DNA of 64,000 bases from NCBI RefSeq assembly GCF_001544455.2, contig NZ_FCOC02000016.1, positions 62,001-126,000 on the forward strand, in the 5' to 3' direction. The DNA comes from Caballeronia sordidicola (lineage in GTDB: Bacteria > Pseudomonadota > Gammaproteobacteria > Burkholderiales > Burkholderiaceae). Position numbers and translations under genes: made by a program. Position 1 is the stretch's first letter, and each line of letters begins with the position of its first letter. Under the pieces are notes generated by a model that did not search any database, was not told where the DNA came from, and saw nothing but the letters and a program-made list of their open reading frames with translations. Below, piece by piece: positions 54,252-61,828 of this stretch.

Positions 54252-55523
54252 ATGCTCACGGACCTCGAATTGCGGGCGCTCAAGCCCACCGGCAGGATAT
54301 ACAAGGTTGCTGACCAGCGTGGCCTGTATGTGGCGGTTACCTCGTCCGGAGCGGTGAGTTTCCGCTTCGACTATCGTCTGAATGGGCGCCGGGAGACCCT
54401 GGTCATAGGCCGCTACGATCCCGGGCTACCAGCACGCGGCCCACGTGTTGCTGACGAACTTTCCTTTGGCATGTCGGTGCGTCTTGCGGAAGCAAGGCTG
54501 CTCCTTGAGCGGGCTCGTCGGGAAGTGGAACAGGGCGTCAGTCCGTCGAGAAACAAGGTTGAAAAGCGTGCAGAAGCGGCCGAAGCGATGACGTTTGGGA
54601 AGTGGGCCGAAAAATACTTCGCAGAAGCCACGCTCTCGGAATCGACCCGTGCGATGAGGAAGTCCATCTACGACCGGAATCTTGCAGCGGAGTTCGGGCG
54701 GCTGAAGCTCGAAGAGATCACACCTTCAAGACTCTTGATAAGGTGTGAGAAGATCAAGGAGCGGGGTGCTGCTGCACCCGCCGTTCAGGCACGCGACATC
54801 GTCCTGCAGGTCTACCGTTTTGTGCAGGCAAGAGGGCTGAAGGTAGTCAATCCGGCGGAAGACATCCGGCCCTCTGCCATCGCTACTTTCAAACCGCGGG
54901 ACCGGGCACTGACACCCGGAGAAATCCACGTATTTTTCAAGGCACTGGAGCGCACGCCCACGCTGCCGACGCTGCGTCTGGGGGTCAGGTTCATGCTGCT
55001 GACCATGGTGCGCAAGTCGGAATTCATCCAGGCCAAGTGGGATGAGGTGGACTTCGGTGCCGCGGTCTGGACAATTCCGAAAGACCGGATGAAGGCCGGG
55101 CGCGCGCACAACGTTTATCTGAGCCAGCAAGCCCTTGATATTCTGGTCACCTTCAAGACGTGTTTCGGCGCAAGCTCGTACCTGCATCCTGGGCGCTACG
55201 AAACGGAATTGCCGATAAGTGCTGCTACCCTGAATCGCGTAATCGATAGTGCCGTCAAACTCGTTCGCGAGAGTGGGGCGGAGGACTTCGAATCTTTCTC
55301 GGTCCATGACCTACGGAGAACGGCGAGCACGCAACTGCATGAAGCCGGGTTCAACAGCGACTGGATCGAAAAATGTCTGGCGCACGAGCAGCACGGGGTG
55401 AGAGCGGTGTACAACAAGGCTGAATATGCCGAGCAGCGGAGAACAATGCTGCAGGCGTGGGCGGATACGCTTGACGGCTGGATAGCAAAGGATCCTGCTG
55501 CGCATAGCGCCGGTCAGGTGTAG
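54252..55523 (+). CDS. second P4-type tyrosine integrase
   Basis: This 423-residue tyrosine recombinase has an N-terminal arm-binding DUF4102 domain (LTDLELRALKPTGRIYKVADQRGLYVAVTSSG, then SVRLAEARLLLERARREVEQGVSPS). The catalytic domain has the arginine in LLTMVRKSEFIQAKW, the HxxR box SVHDLRRTASTQLHEAGF and the tyrosine in HGVRAVYNKAEYAEQRR. It differs clearly from the first integrase, so this is not a duplication. A 15 bp palindrome sits just upstream. It suggests a second element, or a composite island with two mobility genes. Confidence 0.93.
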   Translation: MLTDLELRALKPTGRIYKVADQRGLYVAVTSSGAVSFRFDYRLNGRRETLVIGRYDPGLPARGPRVADELSFGMSVRLAEARLLLERARREVEQGVSPSRNKVEKRAEAAEAMTFGKWAEKYFAEATLSESTRAMRKSIYDRNLAAEFGRLKLEEITPSRLLIRCEKIKERGAAAPAVQARDIVLQVYRFVQARGLKVVNPAEDIRPSAIATFKPRDRALTPGEIHVFFKALERTPTLPTLRLGVRFMLLTMVRKSEFIQAKWDEVDFGAAVWTIPKDRMKAGRAHNVYLSQQALDILVTFKTCFGASSYLHPGRYETELPISAATLNRVIDSAVKLVRESGAEDFESFSVHDLRRTASTQLHEAGFNSDWIEKCLAHEQHGVRAVYNKAEYAEQRRTMLQAWADTLDGWIAKDPAAHSAGQV

Positions 55524-55582
55524 CCTGTCGATCGAGGCCTGAGTCCGACTGCAGAGAAGCGACCGTGTGTCGATGGCGTAGC

Positions 55583-56293
55583 TTACGCAAACGGCGCTGG
55601 CGCACTCATGTAAATTCCTTCGATGGTTTGGCGGACAGCCTCGACACGTTTGAGCGCGATTTCGATGAATGCTTGCGCAAGACGCGATGGTTCGTTGTGT
55701 GCGGCGGTCAACATCGCATAGTCGTAAGGCACGAAAGGTTGCATCGGCTTAAGCACAAGACCGGGGTGCTGGAACGCAACCGCGGTGAAGGGGTCGATTA
55801 TCGCGATGCCCAAACCTTCATGTGCAAGCAGTGCGGCTTGGGCGGACATCATGGCTTCAACAGAGGACACAACGGACACTCCCGCCTTCGCGAAGGCCTC
55901 ATCGATCAGCCTGCGCAACATGCTGTCGGAGCCGAGCGAAATAATCGGTTCTGAGGATAGCAATGCCGGAGTCAACAACGGTTCCGCGGCCGTCAATATT
56001 TGGCTATCGGTAGCATCCCAGACCTCTGCATGACCTGCCCATTTGATCTCGATAGGAATATCGATCTTCACACCTGAATCTAGCAGGTAGGAGATACGCA
56101 TATCGGGCTTTTTTGCGTCAAACACTTCTGGCTCTCGTGCACCGACTATGGGCTGCTTAGCGAGCATCGGTATAAGTTGGCCATATACCGCAGTTTGAAA
56201 CGCCTTCTCGTCGAGAGGTTTTCGATCGCCGGCCGTTTTGGTACCTTGCCAAAGCAGCGGCACGAGACTGTGGTCAGAGCGAAAGGCGGCCAC
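55583..56293 (-). pseudogene. chimeric ORF: PD-(D/E)xK nuclease fragment fused to LysR effector-domain fragment
   Basis: This 236-codon frame joins two unrelated pieces. Residues 1 to about 98 end in KKPDMRISYLLDSGVKIDIPIEIKWAGHAEVW, whose PD...E-x-K pattern and 'IPIEIKW' ending resemble the restriction-endonuclease-like C-terminal domain of large defence proteins. From about residue 105 (PALLSSEPIISLGSDSMLRRLIDEAFAKAGVS to the end) it is the second half of a LysR substrate-binding domain, without the HTH. The frame starts GTG after an in-frame TGA, so the nuclease part is also truncated. A deletion junction between two genes is the simplest reading; an expressed chimera cannot be excluded. 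Confidence 0.7.
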
Positions 56294-56519
56294 TAGTCAT
56301 GTTGCGATCGTCTCATTCAGTAAAGCTGCGGCATTGGCTTCACTCCGAACAAGTGCTGTGGGTGACCGGGAGCGATGACGGCGGAAACGCGGAAGATCGA
56401 CCGGATTGGCGAGACCCGATGCCCAGACATCGATTGAGTGGAAAGCGTGGTGAACGCAGCATCAGCTTGAAATCGACAAAAAAACGACGTAAAATCAGCA
56501 ATAACTCGACGGAGGTTCT

Positions 56520-56894
56520 ATGTCGGCTGTCCTTGATTTTCAGCAATTCGCCCTCGGCTTGCAGGCTGCGGACCGGCCGCTTATCGCGCCGGAACGGTTT
56601 GCCGCAGCCTTCCATTTGCGCCAGCAAGACTTGGCAGAGCTCGCTCATGTTCATCGCGCCACGGTATCGGCGGCGCCCACGAACGTGAAACTGCAGCAGT
56701 TCATGCGCGACACGCTGCGGGTGTTGTCGGCGGCGATGGAGGTCAACCCGGATCAGGCTCAGGCGATGTACTGGTATAAAAATACGCCAATCCCTGAGTT
56801 CCAGCACCGTACGGGCGAGCAACTTGTGTCGGCGGGCAAAACTGAAGCGGTGATTTCGTATCTGCTTTCGATTGCGGGCGGTTCGACGGGATGA
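56520..56894 (+). CDS. MbcA/ParS/Xre-family antitoxin (DUF2384)
   Basis: This 124-residue protein has an Xre-like helical part (APERFAAAFHLRQQDLAELAHVHRATVS) and the C-terminal antitoxin domain of the DUF2384 family (AMYWYKNTPIPEFQHRTGEQLVSAGKTEAVISYLLSIAGG). It neutralises the RES toxin encoded next, with which it shares an ATGA overlap. ATG at 56520 follows a GGAGG site; an AT-rich promoter lies just upstream. Autoregulation is expected from family knowledge. Confidence 0.92.
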   Translation: MSAVLDFQQFALGLQAADRPLIAPERFAAAFHLRQQDLAELAHVHRATVSAAPTNVKLQQFMRDTLRVLSAAMEVNPDQAQAMYWYKNTPIPEFQHRTGEQLVSAGKTEAVISYLLSIAGGSTG

Positions 56895-57430
56895 TCCTGA
56901 CGCACATCGGGCCTGAGGACACCTTTTTCAGAGCCTTCACGCCCCAGTGGGCGTATCAACCGGAAAGCGGTGCCGGTGCTGCTGTGAGAGGGGGACGATT
57001 CAACCGTCAGGGTGTTGAGGCTCGCTATCTTGCGGCCAGGGCTGACGTCGCGCTGCTCGAATACCAGAGTGAGTCTGCCCTCCTGCCGCCGGCGACCCTG
57101 GCGAGCTTTCTGGTGACGGCTGAGAACGTGGTCGATTTCACCTGTGGTTATGTTGAAGAGACGTGGAACCCGATCTGGGCCGAAGCGTATTGCAACTGGA
57201 AGGGGATGGCTTTTCTGGACGAGATCGAACCCCCGAGCTGGGTGATTGGTGATCTCGTGAGGGAGGCCGGCTATCCGGGCATTTTGTATCGCTCGGCGCG
57301 CAATCCATCAGGGATATGTCTCGTTCTGTTTCCGGATCTGGCGAAGACGACGGGATACAAAGCGAGCGTGTTCGATCCCGGTGCGCTATTGCCACAGAAT
57401 GCCTTGTCCTGGTCACGGCAACAGAAGTGA
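56891..57430 (+). CDS. RES-domain toxin
   Basis: This 179-residue RES protein has the segments for which the domain is named: an N-terminal arginine in TFFRAFTPQWA, the loop RGGRFNRQGVEARYLA, the glutamate in ALLEYQSE, and the late serine in LYRSARNPSGICLVLF. RES toxins degrade NAD+ in the cytoplasm and stop growth when the antitoxin is lost. It is translationally coupled to the DUF2384 antitoxin. Such pairs are common in mobile islands and may serve stabilisation or abortive infection. Confidence 0.92.
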   Translation: MILTHIGPEDTFFRAFTPQWAYQPESGAGAAVRGGRFNRQGVEARYLAARADVALLEYQSESALLPPATLASFLVTAENVVDFTCGYVEETWNPIWAEAYCNWKGMAFLDEIEPPSWVIGDLVREAGYPGILYRSARNPSGICLVLFPDLAKTTGYKASVFDPGALLPQNALSWSRQQK

Positions 57431-57572
57431 CAGACAACGGTGGCCGCAGTTTTGGTTCGCCACCGTATCCTTGCCAGTCAGTCTGGTATCCGGGCTGTGT
57501 CGGTGTTCCACCATCGGGTAATGGGTGGACATAAATACGTGTGCGAAGATAGTTGGCCGGCTTGGCGAGCAT

Positions 57573-57917
57573 TTATGTTTCGTCGAACCGACTGACGTGA
57601 TAGCGGATCTGCCACATGGGAAGGCCGCTCCCGGTAATGGTGTTCTGGAACCGAAGGGGCATCTCGGGCGCGCGTTGAGCAACTGGGATCTCAGTCAAAG
57701 TGATTCCTTGGGCCAACCGCTTTTGGATGCTGTGCGCGATGACATCTTCGACAAAACAAAGAACCCGATCTGTCATGTCGGCGATCTGGTTGCGCGCGAA
57801 GGAGGTTCGAAAGTCAAGGAGGCGCTGTTTCTCCGACACCCGAAACGCTGCTGCGTCCGCCTCGTAGGCAACAGCAACCTGCCATGGCCGTGTTAGAGTA
57901 TCCAGCGCTGCGTTGCA
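57573..57917 (-). pseudogene. unrecognised ORF remnant between RES and vsr
   Basis: The frame is open for 114 codons with a codon pattern like coding DNA (high GC at third positions) and sequence such as NQIADMTDRVLCFVEDVIAH and QRAPEMPLRFQNTITGSGLP. The only plausible start is a GTG at 57839 (88 residues); the upstream part has no start. I do not recognise it. It is likely the 3' end of a gene broken by island rearrangement. The surrounding 618 bp (57431-58048) holds nothing else I can support. Confidence 0.35.
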
Positions 57918-58048
57918 TCAGGCGTCGAGAAGAATATCCTGAACTACCGGCCGACTGCAGACAGCTACTACAGACCTGCCTCGAAGGTCGCGACGCAGGC
58001 CGACAAACGGTCAGTGCCCAGCCGGCGAGTTGCTGTCATGATGGACGA

Positions 58049-58483
58049 ATGCGAATACCTACCTCACCGCAACGCAGTCGTATGATGTCGAGCATCCGCG
58101 GCAAGAATACTCAGCCGGAACTTGCCCTTCGAAAAGCTCTCTTTTCCGCTGGCTTTCGTTATCGATTGCATGAGCGAAGGTTGCCGGGCTCTCCCGACTT
58201 AGTGTTTCCGAAGTACAAGGCTGCGCTGTTCGTCCACGGATGCTTCTGGCATCGGCATGAAGGCTGTCGATACACCACAATGCCCCAGACAAACGTCGAC
58301 TTCTGGACTCTCAAGTTCGAAAAAAATGTGGACCGCGATGCGCGGAACATTGCAGCGCTTCGTGACGCCGGGTGGCGTGTCGCTGTTGTGTGGGAGTGTG
58401 CGTTGAAGCATTCGCCGGATGAGGCGTGCGAAAAGGCAGCTAATTGGTTACGCGGCAGAGGGCAACTTTTGACAATTGGCTGA
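58049..58483 (+). CDS. vsr: very short patch repair endonuclease Vsr
   Basis: This 144-residue nuclease has Vsr hallmarks: MSSIRGKNTQPELALRKALFSAGFRYRLH (N-terminal), LPGSPDLVFPKYKAALFVHGCFWHRHEGC (catalytic Asp and metal/zinc ligands), and NVDFWTLKFEKNVDRDARNIAALRDAGWRVAVVWEC. It nicks next to T:G mismatches that form when methylated cytosine deaminates. It belongs with the m5C methyltransferase encoded about 0.9 kb away. ATG at 58049 gives the family N-terminus; the frame opens 55 codons earlier. Confidence 0.95.
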   Translation: MRIPTSPQRSRMMSSIRGKNTQPELALRKALFSAGFRYRLHERRLPGSPDLVFPKYKAALFVHGCFWHRHEGCRYTTMPQTNVDFWTLKFEKNVDRDARNIAALRDAGWRVAVVWECALKHSPDEACEKAANWLRGRGQLLTIG

Positions 58484-58537
58484 AGCAGTTCGACATCCGC
58501 CCACGAAGTACTCGGCGATGGATCGAGGAGCCGCAAC

Positions 58538-59236
58538 ATGAACGATCCCCGGAAGCTCTTCGTCGATGAGCGACTTCAGGGAATATGCGTCTATTGCGGC
58601 ACGGTGCCCAATACAAGGGATCACTGTCCATCCAAGGTGCTGCTGGACGTGCCATATCCCGAGAACCTGCCTGTGGTTGAGGCCTGTGCGACGTGCAACC
58701 ACTCCTTTTCCTTGGACGAACAGTATCTTGCATGCTTCCTTGAGTGTGCGATGTGTGGCTCCACGAAGCCCGACGCGCTGCAGCGCAAAAGCATTCAGCG
58801 CATCCTCAAGGAAACCCCGCATCTGGCCGCCGAGATTCAATCGAGAATGACTTTGAACGAAGACGGGATCAAGGTTTGGCATCCCGACATGGAGCGAGTG
58901 ACTAAGGTACTGCTCAAGCTGGCACGAGGCCATCTTCATTACGAGTTGAGCGTCCAGGAGCGTGACAGTCCGGCCTCTATTGAGGTCTTCCCGCTGGCAC
59001 TGCTGGAGCCTGAGCAACGGAACTTCTTTGAGTGTCCTGACCCTGGCCCATTGGACGTGTGGCCAGAGCTGGGGTCACGGGCGTTTTTGCGGGCGTGCGC
59101 CTCGGGGGAACTGTTCGACGACGGTTGGCGATGCGTGCAGGAAGGGCGTTACAGGTATCTGGTCGGCCAGAGCGACGGGAATTATGCTCATATCGTGATC
59201 GGCGAATATCTTGGATGTCGAGTAGTTTGGAACTGA
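58538..59236 (+). CDS. HNH-type endonuclease-like protein
   Basis: This 232-residue protein has an N-terminal zinc/HNH-like motif: GICVYCGTVPNTRDHCPSKVLLD then EACATCNHSFSLDEQY, i.e. C-x2-C ... D-H ... C-x2-C-N. The rest (from about residue 75) shows no domain I recognise. It follows GAGGAG 8 nt before the ATG and starts 54 bp after vsr on the same strand. Given the neighbouring methyltransferase, it is a candidate restriction nuclease of a type II system, but it could also be a repair protein. The histidine-asparagine part of the HNH core is degenerate. Confidence 0.78.
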   Translation: MNDPRKLFVDERLQGICVYCGTVPNTRDHCPSKVLLDVPYPENLPVVEACATCNHSFSLDEQYLACFLECAMCGSTKPDALQRKSIQRILKETPHLAAEIQSRMTLNEDGIKVWHPDMERVTKVLLKLARGHLHYELSVQERDSPASIEVFPLALLEPEQRNFFECPDPGPLDVWPELGSRAFLRACASGELFDDGWRCVQEGRYRYLVGQSDGNYAHIVIGEYLGCRVVWN

Positions 59237-59397
59237 GCTTGGCCAGAAAGGCCGCTGCTCAGCACACGGTTGGTCACGGCGTGGGAGCCTGTGCCCTGCT
59301 GGGGAAAGTCTTTGCATCGGTAGGCTGTGGCATGACCGATGCCTTCCGCCGCAGCAAATCGCCTTCAACTCCTGTGGAATATGTGGCCTAGCAGTAC

Positions 59398-61029
59398 TCA
59401 ATCGACCGGCGCCAGACCCAGACTGGTCTGGCGCTTGTACGATATAAGTCCAATCGATCTTCCGTCGGTTGCTTGGGACGCGGCCTTTTCCTTTCGCCTG
59501 TCGTCCCGGCTCAGTCCCGCGAGCACTCCACGCACGATCTTGGCCAGCTTGTGGGCAAGCAGGGGCGGTACGGCATTGCCGACCTGGGTGTACTGTTCCG
59601 TGCGATTGCCCGCAAAGAAGTAGTTGTCCGGGAACGTCTGCAGTCTGGCGGCTTCCCTGACCGTGAGGCTTCGGCACTGGGTCGGATCGTAATGGATGTA
59701 ATAGTGGCCATCCTTCGCGATGTGTGACACGATGGTTGTCGCGGGGTCCCTGGCGCATTGCACCCGGAACCGGTCCTTGAATGGAATCGCCTCGGTCGCC
59801 TCTCTTTCCTTCATTACGTTGCTGTGCTTCGGGAGCAGTTTCGGAGGAAATATATCGAGGCGAGGCGAGTACCTCTCTGACTGGGCGAAGCAGGCGGCGA
59901 ACAGATATCGCGCGAGGTCGGAATCCATGTGCGAACGAGCCTCGTGCTGGCAGAAACCGCTCAGACTTCTGTCATGCACCCAGCGCTGCAGTTCCGTCTG
60001 TTTCCCGAGCTTGGGTTTTCGGCCGGGTTTCTGTGCGAACGGCTTTCCGACGCTGTTCCATGTGGCGGCCAAGGCCGAAGTTTGCATGAGTTCGGTCATG
60101 GCCCGTTCGTTTGGCCCTCTCCAGCCTGCGAGGTAGGAGGGACCTGCAAGGACCGCCTCGCGCCACGCCTCGATGGAATCTCCCTTGGACAGCCTGCTGC
60201 GGAGCTTGGGGAGATCCTCGATGGCCTGTTTCGCCGACACGGGCTCCATTACTGGAAGGAGGTCATGGCGGGACGCGCCTGCGTCCTTTCGGATGCCCAG
60301 CAGGATCACACGGTGTCGGCTCTGCGGTATACCATGCCTCTCGGCTTGGATCACGAAGTCGACAGGTTTGAGCGTGTCGCTGTTGCCCTTCTTGACGAAT
60401 GAACGGATCTCGTACTCCAAACCGGGCGAAGGAGCGCAAAGGTCGGCGAGGATTCGCTCGAACATCGGGCTTCCGGAATGCTGCGAGGAAAGCAGCCCCT
60501 TGACGTTCTCCATGACGAAGATCGTCGGCCGGTGCTCCTTGATGATGCGCAGGTATTCCCTGTAGAGGAAATGCTTGACGTCATCCTTGAAGGTCTTGTC
60601 GTTGGTCCGCCTTGCTCTGCCAGCCAGTGAATAGGCCTGACACGGCGGGCCCCCGATGAGAACCCACGTGTCCTTGCCTCCCAACGCTGCACGGATTTCC
60701 GTGTCGATGCCTGCCTCATCGGCCTTGCCCAGTTCCAGGCAGCGAGCCTCCTTTTCCGCGTTGGCGAAGGCCTCGGCGACGGCTGGAATCTCCCTGAACG
60801 TCGGCTCGTCGATCTCGTTGCGGATGTAGGAATAGTAGTGCTGGATGTGCTTCGTTCCACGCAGTTGCCGGAACACGGCGCGCAGCGTCAGCGTCCGGTG
60901 CGCGATCGGGTCCTTTTCGATCGACAGCCCGATCTTGAAGACGGGTTCGCGCTTGTGGTCCCGGAGTGAGGAGAACCCCTCTCCGAGTCCGCCCGGGCCT
61001 GCGAAGAGGTCAATTATTGGAATTGGCAT
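59398..61029 (-). CDS. DNA (cytosine-5)-methyltransferase
   Basis: This 543-residue C5 methyltransferase has motif I IDLFAGPGGLGEGF, motif IV IGGPPCQAYSLAGRARR with catalytic Cys130, motif VI FVMENVKGLL (Glu174), motif VIII QSRHRVILLGIRKD, and motifs IX-X RSLTVREAARLQTFPDNYFFAGNRTEQYTQVGNAVPPLLA. It methylates cytosine in a specific sequence that cannot be predicted here. ATG at 61029 gives the family start. It is encoded on the opposite strand to Vsr and the HNH protein, converging on the latter, with the AbiEi-like gene just upstream on its own strand. Confidence 0.96.
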   Translation of the reverse strand: MPIPIIDLFAGPGGLGEGFSSLRDHKREPVFKIGLSIEKDPIAHRTLTLRAVFRQLRGTKHIQHYYSYIRNEIDEPTFREIPAVAEAFANAEKEARCLELGKADEAGIDTEIRAALGGKDTWVLIGGPPCQAYSLAGRARRTNDKTFKDDVKHFLYREYLRIIKEHRPTIFVMENVKGLLSSQHSGSPMFERILADLCAPSPGLEYEIRSFVKKGNSDTLKPVDFVIQAERHGIPQSRHRVILLGIRKDAGASRHDLLPVMEPVSAKQAIEDLPKLRSRLSKGDSIEAWREAVLAGPSYLAGWRGPNERAMTELMQTSALAATWNSVGKPFAQKPGRKPKLGKQTELQRWVHDRSLSGFCQHEARSHMDSDLARYLFAACFAQSERYSPRLDIFPPKLLPKHSNVMKEREATEAIPFKDRFRVQCARDPATTIVSHIAKDGHYYIHYDPTQCRSLTVREAARLQTFPDNYFFAGNRTEQYTQVGNAVPPLLAHKLAKIVRGVLAGLSRDDRRKEKAASQATDGRSIGLISYKRQTSLGLAPVD

Positions 61030-61098
61030 TGAAGACCTAAGATTCTTTCGAGTGATCGATCGCCACGGACGGATCACGTCGACGCTGTGATGCGATGG

Positions 61099-61707
61099 TC
61101 ATGCGGCCACGCTTTCCATGTAGGGGCGCATCACGTTGGATACCCGATCGATGTCCGCGTAGTGCGACAGCTCGTCCATGGAGACCTTGCGCTGCTCCCA
61201 CCCGTTGCGCAGCGCTTCAAGGGCGACATCGATGCCGATCTTGTTCCGGTACTTGAAGCAGTCCGCGATGGTTTTGGCCGCATTGAAGACCGGTACGTTC
61301 AGTCCATCGATGCACATGGACTGAACGCCCTCGGTTAGAGCTTGGCCCGACATGCGGACTGGGCGCAGCGAGGGACGATCGACACGGGGGGTCGGCGAGT
61401 TCTGGGGAATCGCCAGCCAGACTTGGTGCGGTGCCCGCTCTCCCAGACCATGGATGCGCAGCGCCGAGAACAGGCATATCACCCCTCTCGGAACCCTGAG
61501 CGTGACCTCTGCCAGCGAAATGTGCTCGCTCAACAGCAGATCGGGGCGGGCGTACATGCCTCGGCCCACGCGCCTCAGCCGGCCATCCTTCACCAAGCGG
61601 CTCAAAATGATGGTAGGCAGGGAAAGCGCGGCGACATCCCTGGCCCGTAGCAGAGACGCACTGCGGGCCAAGGCAAGCACCTGCTCTTCCTGCGTCTGGC
61701 TGGACAT
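61099..61707 (-). CDS. AbiEi-family antitoxin/transcriptional regulator, without AbiEii partner
   Basis: This 202-residue protein has an N-terminal winged helix (LLRARDVAALSLPTIILSRLVKDGRLRRVGRGMYARPD) and a C-terminal AbiEi-type domain with VTLRVPRGVICLFSALRIHGL and NAAKTIADCFKYRNKIGIDVALEALRNG, the pattern of type IV antitoxins. AbiEi normally represses its operon and counters AbiEii, a nucleotidyltransferase toxin encoded downstream. Here the downstream gene is the methyltransferase, 69 bp away, and no AbiEii is present. ATG at 61707 is preferred to GTG 61716. It is divergent from a nuclease-like gene whose promoter it may control. Confidence 0.85.
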   Translation of the reverse strand: MSSQTQEEQVLALARSASLLRARDVAALSLPTIILSRLVKDGRLRRVGRGMYARPDLLLSEHISLAEVTLRVPRGVICLFSALRIHGLGERAPHQVWLAIPQNSPTPRVDRPSLRPVRMSGQALTEGVQSMCIDGLNVPVFNAAKTIADCFKYRNKIGIDVALEALRNGWEQRKVSMDELSHYADIDRVSNVMRPYMESVAA

Positions 61708-61828
61708 TTGAATCACAATCGATAATGTTGCATTATTTAGTCATTATTTCACAATCGAATAGAGATCGCAACATGAGCGGGATGCTGCATCGTTCCGAGT
61801 CGTGGCTGCCGATCGCAGGAGCATTGGC
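61708..61828. promoter_or_regulatory. divergent AbiEi/nuclease control region with repeats
   Basis: This 121 bp region holds two copies of TCACAATCGA (61713-61722 and 61749-61758). A perfect ATAATG-TTG-CATTAT lies at 61722-61736 and a second CATTATTT at 61742-61749, 11 bp from the first. The layout, AT-rich among GC-rich DNA, suits a regulator acting on both genes. AbiEi proteins are known to bind operator repeats, but assignment here is inference. Confidence 0.6.

Noticed and set aside
55583..56293. Calling this a functional LysR regulator
   Set aside because: It has no helix-turn-helix and only half an effector domain joined to unrelated nuclease-like sequence.
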